This document shows, one piece after another, positions 25,306 to 32,199 of a stretch of 52,559 nucleotides of DNA. The position numbers were made by a program, and so were the translations under genes. Source of the stretch: Bhargavaea sp. CC-171006 (lineage in GTDB: Bacteria; Bacillota; Bacilli; Bacillales_A; Planococcaceae); contig NZ_QUZH01000031.1 in assembly GCF_009761675.1 (NCBI RefSeq), positions 1 to 52,559 of the forward strand. The letters run 5' to 3'. Position 1 is the stretch's first letter. Each line of letters starts with the position of its first letter. The notes under the pieces were generated by a model. The model did no database searches. It saw only the letters and a list, made by a program, of their open reading frames with translations, and was not told where the DNA came from.

Positions 25306-25470
25306 TTTCGTCATTCGAGCTCTAGATTTCCTCATTCATCGGCTAAATCTCGTCATTCACCCGATTAATCTCGTCATTCATGGCTGTCTCTAAAGCGAAT
25401 GACGAAACTGGAAGGCGGAATGACGAAATTGCCGTTCCGAATGACGAAATTGCGAATCCGAATGACGAAA
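25306..25470. repeat. Inverted array C of GAATGACGAAA units (4 reverse, 4 forward)
   Basis: Reverse copies at 25306, 25327, 25348 and 25369. Forward copies at 25397, 25418, 25439 and 25460. The period is exactly 21 bp in both halves, with a 17-bp centre. Several spacers match array B (CTGGAAGGCG; TTGCGAATC; CATCGGCT in the reverse half), so B and C derive from one element placed on both sides of the HIT-GNAT pair. Confidence 0.93.
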
Positions 25471-25486
25471 TTGATTCCGGAATTGA

Positions 25487-25528
25487 AGAAGCCGTCCGGC
25501 ATCCGCCGGACGGCTTTCCTCTATTTTC
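25487..25528. terminator. Bidirectional terminator after array C
   Basis: Perfect stem AAGCCGTCCGGC-atcc-GCCGGACGGCTT. Serves the HIT-GNAT transcript and the opposing small gene. Confidence 0.9.
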
Positions 25529-25532
25529 TCCA

Positions 25533-25655
25533 TTACAGCCAATCTTTCACATAGGCAAGCAGGCCGAGTATTGCACCGCCCACGGCGCCAAAGAAGATGT
25601 AGTAGCCGGTGTGGATTTCAGCTGGGCTGAACGATTTGTTCTCATTCTCCAACAT
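25533..25655 (-). CDS. Small single-helix membrane protein downstream of ytoQ
   Basis: 40 aa on the complement: a short polar N-terminus (MLENENKSFSPAEIHTG) followed by one hydrophobic helix rich in Gly and Ala (YYIFFGAVGGAILGLLAYV). GGAGGG lies about 7 nt upstream of the ATG. It starts 13 bp after the ytoQ stop on the same strand, so the two are likely co-transcribed. Not recognised by name. Confidence 0.65.
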   Translation of the reverse strand: MLENENKSFSPAEIHTGYYIFFGAVGGAILGLLAYVKDWL

Positions 25656-25668
25656 CGGAACCCTCCGC

Positions 25669-26109
25669 TCAATCCAAGATGTACTTGAGCGCCTTGATTG
25701 CCTGGTCGCAATTTTCCACGGTGGCGTTCGCCTTGCGGGAAAGTTCCTTCAGCGCGTGGATGTGTTGCTCCGGACGGATGAGGATGAGCGGCTTGCCGAG
25801 CGCGACCGCTGCACTTGCGTCCATTGCGGTGTTCCACTGCTTGTATTTCTCGCCGAACAGGGCGATAACGAGATCAGCCTTCTGCATGAGCACTTCCGTG
25901 CGCAGGTTGTTGAAGCTGGATGCTGCCCAGTCCTTGTAGAACGCACCCGGCTGCTCACCAATGATTTCTTCACCGATATTGTCTGAGCGGTCATGGTTCT
26001 CCTGCGGCCCGACAAAGTCAATCGGCATCTTTAGGGCAGCCGCCTTTTCCTTGATCTCATCACGCCAGGACGAATGGATCTCCCCGGCCAAATAAACAGT
26101 CAAACGCAT
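25669..26109 (-). CDS. ytoQ: YtoQ-family protein
   Basis: 146 aa from ATG 26109 with GGAGGGGATAGGT upstream. Begins LTVYLAGEIHSSWRDEI, the YtoQ signature, with VGPQENHDRSDNIGE and ALFGEKYKQWNTAMDASAA later. The fold resembles nucleoside 2-deoxyribosyltransferases: a Rossmann-like core with a conserved Gly-Glu pair at the nucleotide-binding end. Biochemical role is not established for the family. Followed by a tiny membrane-protein gene. Confidence 0.85.
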   Translation of the reverse strand: MRLTVYLAGEIHSSWRDEIKEKAAALKMPIDFVGPQENHDRSDNIGEEIIGEQPGAFYKDWAASSFNNLRTEVLMQKADLVIALFGEKYKQWNTAMDASAAVALGKPLILIRPEQHIHALKELSRKANATVENCDQAIKALKYILD

Positions 26110-26222
26110 ACCTATCCCCTCCGCAGAAAATTCAGTCTGCTTCATTGTATCATGAGTCACCGAACAATTGCTAAAATGGAACCAGCCACAGGAGGCGTGA
26201 CGGGGATAAAAGGGGGATGGGC

Positions 26223-27107
26223 ATGGCGGTTACAATCAGGCCAGCAGCTGAACAGGTGGAGTCTTGGGTCGATCAATTTGTTCCTGAGAAGGATCTATTT
26301 TTCATGGATGATTCCATGTTGGAGGAGTTGGATGCGTATCTGGACGGAGTCCTGATCACGCCGCAGAAAGAATTTTCCGCGCACTCTACCTACAGTCAGA
26401 TCCAGATGAACAACAGCTATATGTATTGGACACTCTCCAAGCAGGCCACGTCTGTCATTGTGGCCCCGCCGGAATGGCTCGAACAATTGCCCGGCCAGGA
26501 GAGGCGGACTCTTCTATTCAATCAGTGCAGGATGGGCAAGGGTATGATTTTTCCAATCGGATTGTTTCCTTCTGAAGAGGGGATTCCTGACGACCATATC
26601 GTGGAAGTGGAAGAGGGGACCTTTGTCGTCATACGGAAAGGAATGTGGAAAGGGCTGCCGCATCCGGTAAAGGCACTTGCCATTCAGGCGTATGCCCGGA
26701 TGTGGGACAAATGGGAAGCTGCAAAAGTGCCTGAAGAGACACCGGTCCATATCAGGAAGTATGCCAACCGTTTTACAGCCATCCCCGGAAGCAACTGCTT
26801 CGCTGCTGCCCTGTATGCCGTAACAGAACAAGAATGGATGATTCATGAATGGATTCATCCCGGAACGCTGATGAACGGATTGCGGCGGGCCGGTTATTCT
26901 CCGGCAAAAGGGGATTTGATGCAGGGTGATGTTATCACGTATGTGGATCAGGCTGGTGAGATCCAGCACGCAGCCTATCACATCGGAAATCACATGATAT
27001 TCAATAAGAATGGCCAGACGTTCTTTAATCCTTGGAAGATCGTCAGTTTGGAGGAGCTCAACGTGGAGTGGGCTCAGTATCAGGTCAGAATTCATCGCAA
27101 GAGCTGA
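26223..27107 (+). CDS. Probable NlpC/P60-like cysteine hydrolase, non-secreted
   Basis: 294 aa from ATG 26223 with AAAAGGGGG upstream. No signal peptide. The C-terminal 110 residues fit a papain-like NlpC/P60 layout: candidate nucleophile in GSNCFAAALYAV, then GDVITYVDQAG, IQHAAYHIGNHMIFNKNG with candidate His, and FFNPWKIV. The N-terminal two thirds are unique, with a Trp-rich centre (MYWTLSKQATSVIVAPPEWL). Substrate unknown; a cytoplasmic peptide or ester hydrolase is possible. The catalytic assignment is inference from pattern only. Confidence 0.55.
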   Translation: MAVTIRPAAEQVESWVDQFVPEKDLFFMDDSMLEELDAYLDGVLITPQKEFSAHSTYSQIQMNNSYMYWTLSKQATSVIVAPPEWLEQLPGQERRTLLFNQCRMGKGMIFPIGLFPSEEGIPDDHIVEVEEGTFVVIRKGMWKGLPHPVKALAIQAYARMWDKWEAAKVPEETPVHIRKYANRFTAIPGSNCFAAALYAVTEQEWMIHEWIHPGTLMNGLRRAGYSPAKGDLMQGDVITYVDQAGEIQHAAYHIGNHMIFNKNGQTFFNPWKIVSLEELNVEWAQYQVRIHRKS

Positions 27108-27149
27108 TGCAATGGTATGGTCCAACGTCTGATTCGGGAGGTGTCGGTG

Positions 27150-27230
27150 GTGAACATAAACTATCGTCACCTGGTGGTTGCCATTTTGATCTTTGGCGGT
27201 GTCTGGACGAATCAGAAATTGAAAAAATAA
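27150..27230 (+). CDS. Possible 26-aa membrane peptide
   Basis: GTG 27150 to TAA 27228-27230, with GGGAGGTG upstream. One hydrophobic helix (LVVAILIFGGVW) is flanked by NINYRH and a basic tail QKLKK. The stop overlaps the stem of a strong terminator, as expected for a real terminal gene. It lies 42 bp after the NlpC-like gene on the same strand. Short, so confidence is limited. Confidence 0.5.
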   Translation: MNINYRHLVVAILIFGGVWTNQKLKK

Positions 27231-27274
27231 ATAGACAGCACAGATTCCGGGCGGGATCTGTGCTGTCTATTTTG
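27229..27274 (+). terminator. Long-stem terminator
   Basis: Seventeen-bp stem AAATAGACAGCACAGAT / ATCTGTGCTGTCTATTT followed by T. Confidence 0.92.
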
Positions 27275-27332
27275 TAACGGAAGTGAAAGCCCTAGCTACC
27301 GCTAAGCATGAGAATGCAGTGTCGAACCAAAG

Positions 27333-27362
27333 TAAAAAGACCGCATATTCTGGCGGTCTTTC
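27333..27362 (-). terminator. Terminator of the siderophore operon
   Basis: Stem AAGACCGC / GCGGTCTT with T-rich flank on the minus strand, just past the end of the FhuF-like gene. Confidence 0.8.
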
Positions 27363-27374
27363 CGCATTTCCGTT

Positions 27375-28097
27375 CTACGATTGAACCCGGGGGGCGATCG
27401 GACATCCATTACAGCAATTCCGAGTTTTGAGCATGTAAGACAGGCAACAAGTGCTCCGCCCCAATTCGGCCGTTCCTGCAAATGCAGTCAGGGGGTTTTC
27501 TACTGAGGCTCCGAAGGCCGACGCAGGGGCCTCATGGAAGATATAATGCAAGTCATCCATGGCTAACCGTCTCAAATCAGGAATTGCGGAAATCTGATTA
27601 TAGATCCAATGAACGTATAGCGCTGTATTTTCCCACATAATCGATTCCTTTAGGCGGGTCTGTTCCTTCAGTCTGCGGATCACAGGGGATAGTGTTTCGC
27701 CAAATACATGCTCCACAATCTGTGCACGCCACTTTGTCCGTGACCCTACCGGCTCTTCTATGGAGAAGTTCCCAAAGTCGAACACGGGAAGCCAGAGCTC
27801 TTCCCGGGACTCATCGACTAATTTAAATTCCCGCAAATCGACACGGAGCCGTTTCCCGAGTACGGTCATCGCATACAGGTGAATCACCGCATAAAAGGCC
27901 AGACGTTTCGTCAGAATGGAGGCGGTCACACAGGCGTTTGGTGCTTCCAATCTCCGGGTGAGGCGGTCGAGGACATCGGGTAACTGTTCAGGATCTGCAA
28001 TGGATAAATAATCAACCGTTTCTCCTGCTGCATCCAGTTTCAGGCGGTATCTCGACAGTTGCTCGATTTCCTGTTTATTGAGCAATGGGTACGGCAT
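27375..28097 (-). CDS. FhuF-like siderophore iron reductase
   Basis: 240 aa. The C-terminus carries the FhuF [2Fe-2S] ligand pattern, CC near residue 219 and CCNGC at about 229-233 (STCCLSYMLKTRNCCNGCP). The middle is helical, with ALYVHWIYNQ. FhuF-type proteins reduce ferric siderophores in the cytoplasm to release iron. Its start overlaps the ATPase gene by 23 bp, and it is the last gene of the Fur-regulated minus-strand operon, which fits the role directly. Confidence 0.85.
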   Translation of the reverse strand: MPYPLLNKQEIEQLSRYRLKLDAAGETVDYLSIADPEQLPDVLDRLTRRLEAPNACVTASILTKRLAFYAVIHLYAMTVLGKRLRVDLREFKLVDESREELWLPVFDFGNFSIEEPVGSRTKWRAQIVEHVFGETLSPVIRRLKEQTRLKESIMWENTALYVHWIYNQISAIPDLRRLAMDDLHYIFHEAPASAFGASVENPLTAFAGTAELGRSTCCLSYMLKTRNCCNGCPIAPRVQS

Positions 28098-28905
28098 TCA
28101 GTTTCCCGCCTTTTAGGATGCAACGGCCTTTTCCGTGTGGAATACAGAGAGGTGTGCCGAAAATCGGGTCGGTTGTGATATTGCAATCCATTCCGAATAC
28201 GTCCTGCACCAGCTTGCAGCTGACGACTTCTTCCGGTTTCCCCTGTGCATAGATCGTTTGATCACGAATGGCGATGACGTTGTGTGCGTATCGGCAGGAG
28301 AGGTTCAGATCATGCAGGACCATCACGATGGTCCTGCCTTCATTTGCATTCAGCTCATACAGGAGATCCAAGATTTCAATCTGGTGGGCCATGTCAAGGT
28401 ACGTGGTGGGCTCGTCCAGAAGAATGATATCGGTATCCTGTGCGAGTGTCATGGCAATCCATGCCCGTTGGCGCTGGCCGCCTGACAGTTCATCCACTTG
28501 CCGGTCCTTAAATTCAGTCAGGCCGGTTGCGTCAAGGGCTTTTTTCACAATTTCCTCATCCCTTTTTGACCATTGCTTCAGCCAGCTCTGATGCGGGTAT
28601 CGCCCCTGTTTGACAAGCTGAAGAACAGACAGGCCTTCCGGAGGTACCGGTGACTGCGGAAGCATCGCCATCTTCCGCGCGACTTCCTTCGTCGGTAGCT
28701 TGGCAATATCTGATCCTGAAAGCAGTACTGAACCGCTTTTCGGCTTCAGCAGCCTTGCGATGGATTGAAGCAGCGTCGATTTGCCGCAACCGTTGGCCCC
28801 GATGAATACCGTGATTTCCCCTTTGGGAATTGCCAAATCCAGATCATCTATAATGATCCGGTCACCATAGGAAAGGGTCAGGGAATCCGTTTGAATCACG
28901 TTCAT
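28075..28905 (-). CDS. Siderophore ABC transporter ATPase
   Basis: 276 aa from ATG 28905 with AAAAGGAG upstream. Complete ATPase: Walker A IGANGCGKST (about 35-44), Q-loop MLPQSPVPPEG, signature LSGGQRQRAWIAM, Walker B DIILLDEPTTYLD and H-loop VLHDLN. FecE/FhuC/YusV type. Powers uptake through the two FecCD permeases encoded upstream. Ends inside the FhuF-like gene. Confidence 0.93.
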   Translation of the reverse strand: MNVIQTDSLTLSYGDRIIIDDLDLAIPKGEITVFIGANGCGKSTLLQSIARLLKPKSGSVLLSGSDIAKLPTKEVARKMAMLPQSPVPPEGLSVLQLVKQGRYPHQSWLKQWSKRDEEIVKKALDATGLTEFKDRQVDELSGGQRQRAWIAMTLAQDTDIILLDEPTTYLDMAHQIEILDLLYELNANEGRTIVMVLHDLNLSCRYAHNVIAIRDQTIYAQGKPEEVVSCKLVQDVFGMDCNITTDPIFGTPLCIPHGKGRCILKGGKLNAVPIAQ

Positions 28906-28925
28906 TTGAGGTTCGGCTCCTTTTA

Positions 28926-29981
28926 TCATGAATTTCTTGTCTTTAGCAGAAGATAAATAAAGTACGGTGCTCCAATGGTCGCGGTGAACACGCCGGCCGG
29001 CACTTCGAGCGGAAGGAAAAGCGTCCGGCCGATCATATCCGCAAATAGGACAAGGAGGCCGCCGATCAGTGCAGCAGCCGGAAGCAGTGCGCCATAGGTG
29101 CCCCCGACCAACCTTCTTGCCATATGGGGTGCCATCAGGCCAACAAAGCCCATTGTTCCGCCAAAAGCAACGGCCGCACCGACAAGTGCAGTACTGATGA
29201 CCAGCATGAATAGGCGCTGTGCCTGTACACGGCCGCCAAGCCCGGTGGCCAATTGCTCACCAAGCTCCTGGATATTGAGCTTGGAGGCTGTTATAAATGC
29301 TGTCAGCAGCAATACAGTGACCAGAGGAACGAGCACCTGGACGTTCCCCCAGTTAGAGCCATTGACACTTCCTGTAATCCAAATATTGGCCTGGGCCGCA
29401 CGATGGATAGGCCCCATGATCATCAGGAAAGTCGTAAGCGCCTGCATCAGAGCCGAAACGCCAATCCCGATTAATACTAGCCGCACAGGAGAGATGCCGT
29501 CTTTATAGGCCAGAAAATAGACAATCGATGCTGTCAGCAATGCACCGAGAAATGCAGCCAGTGATATCCAGTTCACACTGACAGTGAGTGCATTGGATTC
29601 GTTGCTGAACACTGCCAGAAATCCGACGACCGCTGCACCTGCACCACCGGTCACCCCAATGATGTCAGGGGAAGCAAGCGGGTTGCGGATCATTCCTTGT
29701 AAAACGGCACCAGCCGCAGCCAGCGCCATACCTACAAACACGGCTACAATCGTTCTCGGCAGACGAAATTCGGTGACCACCAAGCGTTCCAAATCGGAAC
29801 CACCGCCGAAAAACACATTCAAAACGTTCATCGGTGACACCTTTACATCGCCTAAACCTGTGCTGGCTACAATGGCTGCCCCCATGATTAAAAAGAGTGT
29901 GGTAATTGTTAATGCCGCCTTTTTCTCGGTAAGGACGGAGATGCGTCCTCCTAAGATCCTAAGGCTTTTATACTTTCTCAT
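28926..29981 (-). CDS. FecCD-family siderophore permease 2 (YfhA-like)
   Basis: 351 aa, about nine to ten membrane helices. FecCD hallmarks: EFRLPRTIVAVFVGMALAAAG, GMIRNPLASPDIIGVTGGAG and GGTMGFVGLMAPHMARRLVG, the last being the ATPase-contact loop. Overlaps the end of the first permease gene by 4 bp. It forms a heterodimeric channel with that permease and resembles the B. subtilis YfiZ/YfhA pair, which handles citrate-hydroxamate siderophores. Confidence 0.92.
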   Translation of the reverse strand: MRKYKSLRILGGRISVLTEKKAALTITTLFLIMGAAIVASTGLGDVKVSPMNVLNVFFGGGSDLERLVVTEFRLPRTIVAVFVGMALAAAGAVLQGMIRNPLASPDIIGVTGGAGAAVVGFLAVFSNESNALTVSVNWISLAAFLGALLTASIVYFLAYKDGISPVRLVLIGIGVSALMQALTTFLMIMGPIHRAAQANIWITGSVNGSNWGNVQVLVPLVTVLLLTAFITASKLNIQELGEQLATGLGGRVQAQRLFMLVISTALVGAAVAFGGTMGFVGLMAPHMARRLVGGTYGALLPAAALIGGLLVLFADMIGRTLFLPLEVPAGVFTATIGAPYFIYLLLKTRNS

Positions 29982-30982
29982 GAGTGGTTGAACCCCTTTC
30001 TCGCGATGTAAATGAAAAAGGGTGTTCCAATAACTGCAGTCATCACCCCGACCGGCACTTCCTGCGGCATGAGTGCATACCTTGCGCCGATATCAGCGGC
30101 AAGGAGGAGAATTCCGCCCAGTACCCCTGAAAACGGAATAAGCCAGCGATGATCCACACCGATGATCTTCCGGGCAATATGAGGAATGACGATGCCGATG
30201 AATCCGATTGGACCGGCAATCGCGACCGCGCTTCCGGCCAAAATGACGATGGAAACCCCGGCAGTCAGCTTAACGAGTCCGGTTTTCAGGCCGAGGCCTC
30301 TGGCTACATCTTCACCCATCATTAAAACGTTCAGCTTGGATGCCAGTAACAGTGCGAGCAAAAAGCCAACCGCCATATAGGGAAGTACAGCCGTCAGCAT
30401 TTCAAGCTTTCGTCCGGCAATCGACCCCGCCAGCCAGAATAGCACCTGCTCAAGTGCCGCTTCATTCATAACAAGCAGCCCTTGTGTGCCTGAAGCGAAG
30501 AGTGCTGCCATCGCTGCTCCGGCCAGAGTCAATTTCATAGGCGTTAGCCCTTCCCGGCCATATGAACCGATGGTATACACCGTGATGGCTGCAAAAGTTG
30601 CGCCCAGAAACGCCATCCACGCAAATGTCTGAAGGTCCGTGATATGAAAAATCACAACCCCCGTCACCACGGCAAACCCGGCACCCGCGTTGATGCCCAA
30701 GATTCCGGGAGAAGCCAGCGGGTTTCTCGTCAGGCTTTGGGCGATTACACCAGCGATAGCGAGACACGCCCCAACCGATGCTGCGATCAAGGCTCTCGGC
30801 AGGCGGATCGACTGGACGATGATATGTTCGTTGGATCCGTCGAAGCTTGTAAATGCATCTATAGCAGTCTGGATGGATGTATCCGTATATCCCAAAACGA
30901 TACTCAACCCCATCAGCAAGACTAAAGCTGCTGTACTAACGGATAGCCAGACAATCTTTCCTATATGTTGAACAATCTTCAT
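29978..30982 (-). CDS. FecCD-family siderophore permease 1 (YfiZ-like)
   Basis: 334 aa, about nine to ten helices. IRLPRALIAASVGACLAIAG, TRNPLASPGILGINAGAG and GPIGFIGIVIPHIARKIIG are the family motifs. First gene of the minus-strand operon. Its start lies 38 bp inside a promoter region carrying a Fur box. The ATG at 30982 has AGGAAGGTA upstream. Confidence 0.92.
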   Translation of the reverse strand: MKIVQHIGKIVWLSVSTAALVLLMGLSIVLGYTDTSIQTAIDAFTSFDGSNEHIIVQSIRLPRALIAASVGACLAIAGVIAQSLTRNPLASPGILGINAGAGFAVVTGVVIFHITDLQTFAWMAFLGATFAAITVYTIGSYGREGLTPMKLTLAGAAMAALFASGTQGLLVMNEAALEQVLFWLAGSIAGRKLEMLTAVLPYMAVGFLLALLLASKLNVLMMGEDVARGLGLKTGLVKLTAGVSIVILAGSAVAIAGPIGFIGIVIPHIARKIIGVDHRWLIPFSGVLGGILLLAADIGARYALMPQEVPVGVMTAVIGTPFFIYIARKGFNHS

Positions 30983-31019
30983 ATTTCAAATGTACCTTCC
31001 TGTTGGTCTTGACCGCTCA

Positions 31020-31048
31020 AGTGTAATAAATCTGGCATCTTGTGTCAA
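31020..31048 (-). promoter_or_regulatory. Promoter of the permease operon
   Basis: Read on the minus strand: TTGACA (31043-31048), 17-bp spacer, TACACT (31020-31025). Fur box 1 adjoins the -35 side. Confidence 0.75.
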
Positions 31049-31052
31049 TGAC

Positions 31053-31071
31053 ATTGAAAATCATTATCAAT
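31053..31071. promoter_or_regulatory. Fur box 1
   Basis: ATTGAAAATCATTATCAAT fits the 19-bp Fur inverted repeat (7-1-7 pattern) closely. It lies between the divergent promoters and can control both. Confidence 0.88.
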
Positions 31072-31077
31072 ATAATA

Positions 31078-31106
31078 TTGACAGTCTTCTCTGTGGTTTG
31101 TATGAT
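31078..31106 (+). promoter_or_regulatory. Promoter of the binding-protein gene
   Basis: TTGACA (31078-31083), 17-bp spacer, TATGAT (31101-31106); a near-consensus sigma-A promoter. Confidence 0.85.
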
Positions 31107-31116
31107 AGGGTTGTTA

Positions 31117-31135
31117 ATTGATAATGCTTTTCATT
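31117..31135. promoter_or_regulatory. Fur box 2
   Basis: ATTGATAATGCTTTTCATT, a second Fur-type inverted repeat just downstream of the -10 of the binding-protein promoter, placed to block initiation when iron is plentiful. Confidence 0.8.
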
Positions 31136-31154
31136 TACGAGGAGGAAACAAGGG

Positions 31155-32120
31155 ATGTCTTTTAATAAAAGGTTCTGGTTGATAAGCATTTTGCTGTCCG
31201 TGCTTGTGCTCGGAGCATGCGGTGGAAACACCGATAAAAAAGAGGAGTCCGGAGGGAAAGAGTCCGGAGGAAACAGTTACACCGTTGAGCATGCAATGGG
31301 AACGACTGAAATCCCGGATACGCCGAAGCGAGTCGTCATTCTGACCAATGAAGGAACGGAATCACTGCTCTCAATGGGTGTAAAGCCGGTGGGTGCTGTG
31401 AAGTCATGGGTTGGAGAACCTTGGTATGATCACATCTCTGATGAGATGGAAGGCGTGGAAGTCGTCGGTGAGGAGAGCCAAGTCAATGTTGAGGCAATTG
31501 CCAAACTTAAGCCGGATCTCATCATCGGGAATAAGATGCGTCAGGAGGATATCTATCCTCAGTTGGAGAAAATCGCTCCGACAGTGTTTGCCGAGACACT
31601 GCGCGGGGATTGGAAGGAGAACTTCAAACTTTATGCTGAAGCCCTCAACAAACAGGAAGAGGGGGAAAAGGTCCTTGCCGATTTTGATGCGCGCATCGGT
31701 GAACTGAAAGAAAAATATGCGGATCAACTGGATACGGAGATTTCGCTTGTCCGCTTCATGGCGGGGGATGTCCGGATTTATCATAAGGATACCTTTGCTG
31801 GTGTGATTTTAGAGCAAATCGGATTTAGCCGACCGGAAAGCCAGAATGTGGATGACTTTGCAGAGAAAAATGTTTCTGAAGAACGCATCCCGGCAATGGA
31901 CGGGGACCTCATCTTCTATTTCACCTATGAAACGGGTGACGGAGAAGCACAGGCTTTGGAAGACGAGTGGTTGAACAAGCCTTTATTCAAGAACCTCGAG
32001 GCTGTTCAGGCAGGAAATATTTATAAAGTCAACGACTCGATATGGAACACTGCCGGCGGTGTGATCGCAGCGAACCTGATGCTTGATGACTTGGATGAGA
32101 TCATGGAACAGCATCAGTAA
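31155..32120 (+). CDS. Siderophore-binding lipoprotein (YfiY/FecB-like)
   Basis: 321 aa. Signal peptide and lipobox LVLGAC (Cys23), then a Ser/Gly/Lys linker and a periplasmic-binding-protein fold of the helical-backbone type (TPKRVVILTNEGTESLLSMGVKPVGAV ... PDLIIGNKM ... GGVIAANLMLDDLDEI). GAGGAGGAAA lies before the ATG. It is divergent from the permease operon, sharing a Fur-controlled intergenic region, so it captures the ferric siderophore for that transporter. No siderophore synthesis genes are in the window, hence uptake of a xenosiderophore or one made elsewhere. Confidence 0.92.
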   Translation: MSFNKRFWLISILLSVLVLGACGGNTDKKEESGGKESGGNSYTVEHAMGTTEIPDTPKRVVILTNEGTESLLSMGVKPVGAVKSWVGEPWYDHISDEMEGVEVVGEESQVNVEAIAKLKPDLIIGNKMRQEDIYPQLEKIAPTVFAETLRGDWKENFKLYAEALNKQEEGEKVLADFDARIGELKEKYADQLDTEISLVRFMAGDVRIYHKDTFAGVILEQIGFSRPESQNVDDFAEKNVSEERIPAMDGDLIFYFTYETGDGEAQALEDEWLNKPLFKNLEAVQAGNIYKVNDSIWNTAGGVIAANLMLDDLDEIMEQHQ

Positions 32121-32146
32121 AAGTATTTAGAAATACATGACAATGT

Positions 32147-32190
32147 AAAAGAGCCCCTGGAAACGATATGCGTTTCCAGGGGCTCTTGAT
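32147..32190. terminator. Bidirectional terminator between siderophore and copper loci
   Basis: Perfect 17-bp stem AAGAGCCCCTGGAAACG / CGTTTCCAGGGGCTCTT with loop ATATG. Confidence 0.93.
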
Positions 32191-32199
32191 GCTACTGGT

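Noticed and set aside
24223-25470. CRISPR array
   Set aside because: Units are 21 bp, with only 10-11 nt between cores, cores vary, halves are inverted and no cas gene is near. CRISPR repeats and spacers are each over 20 nt.
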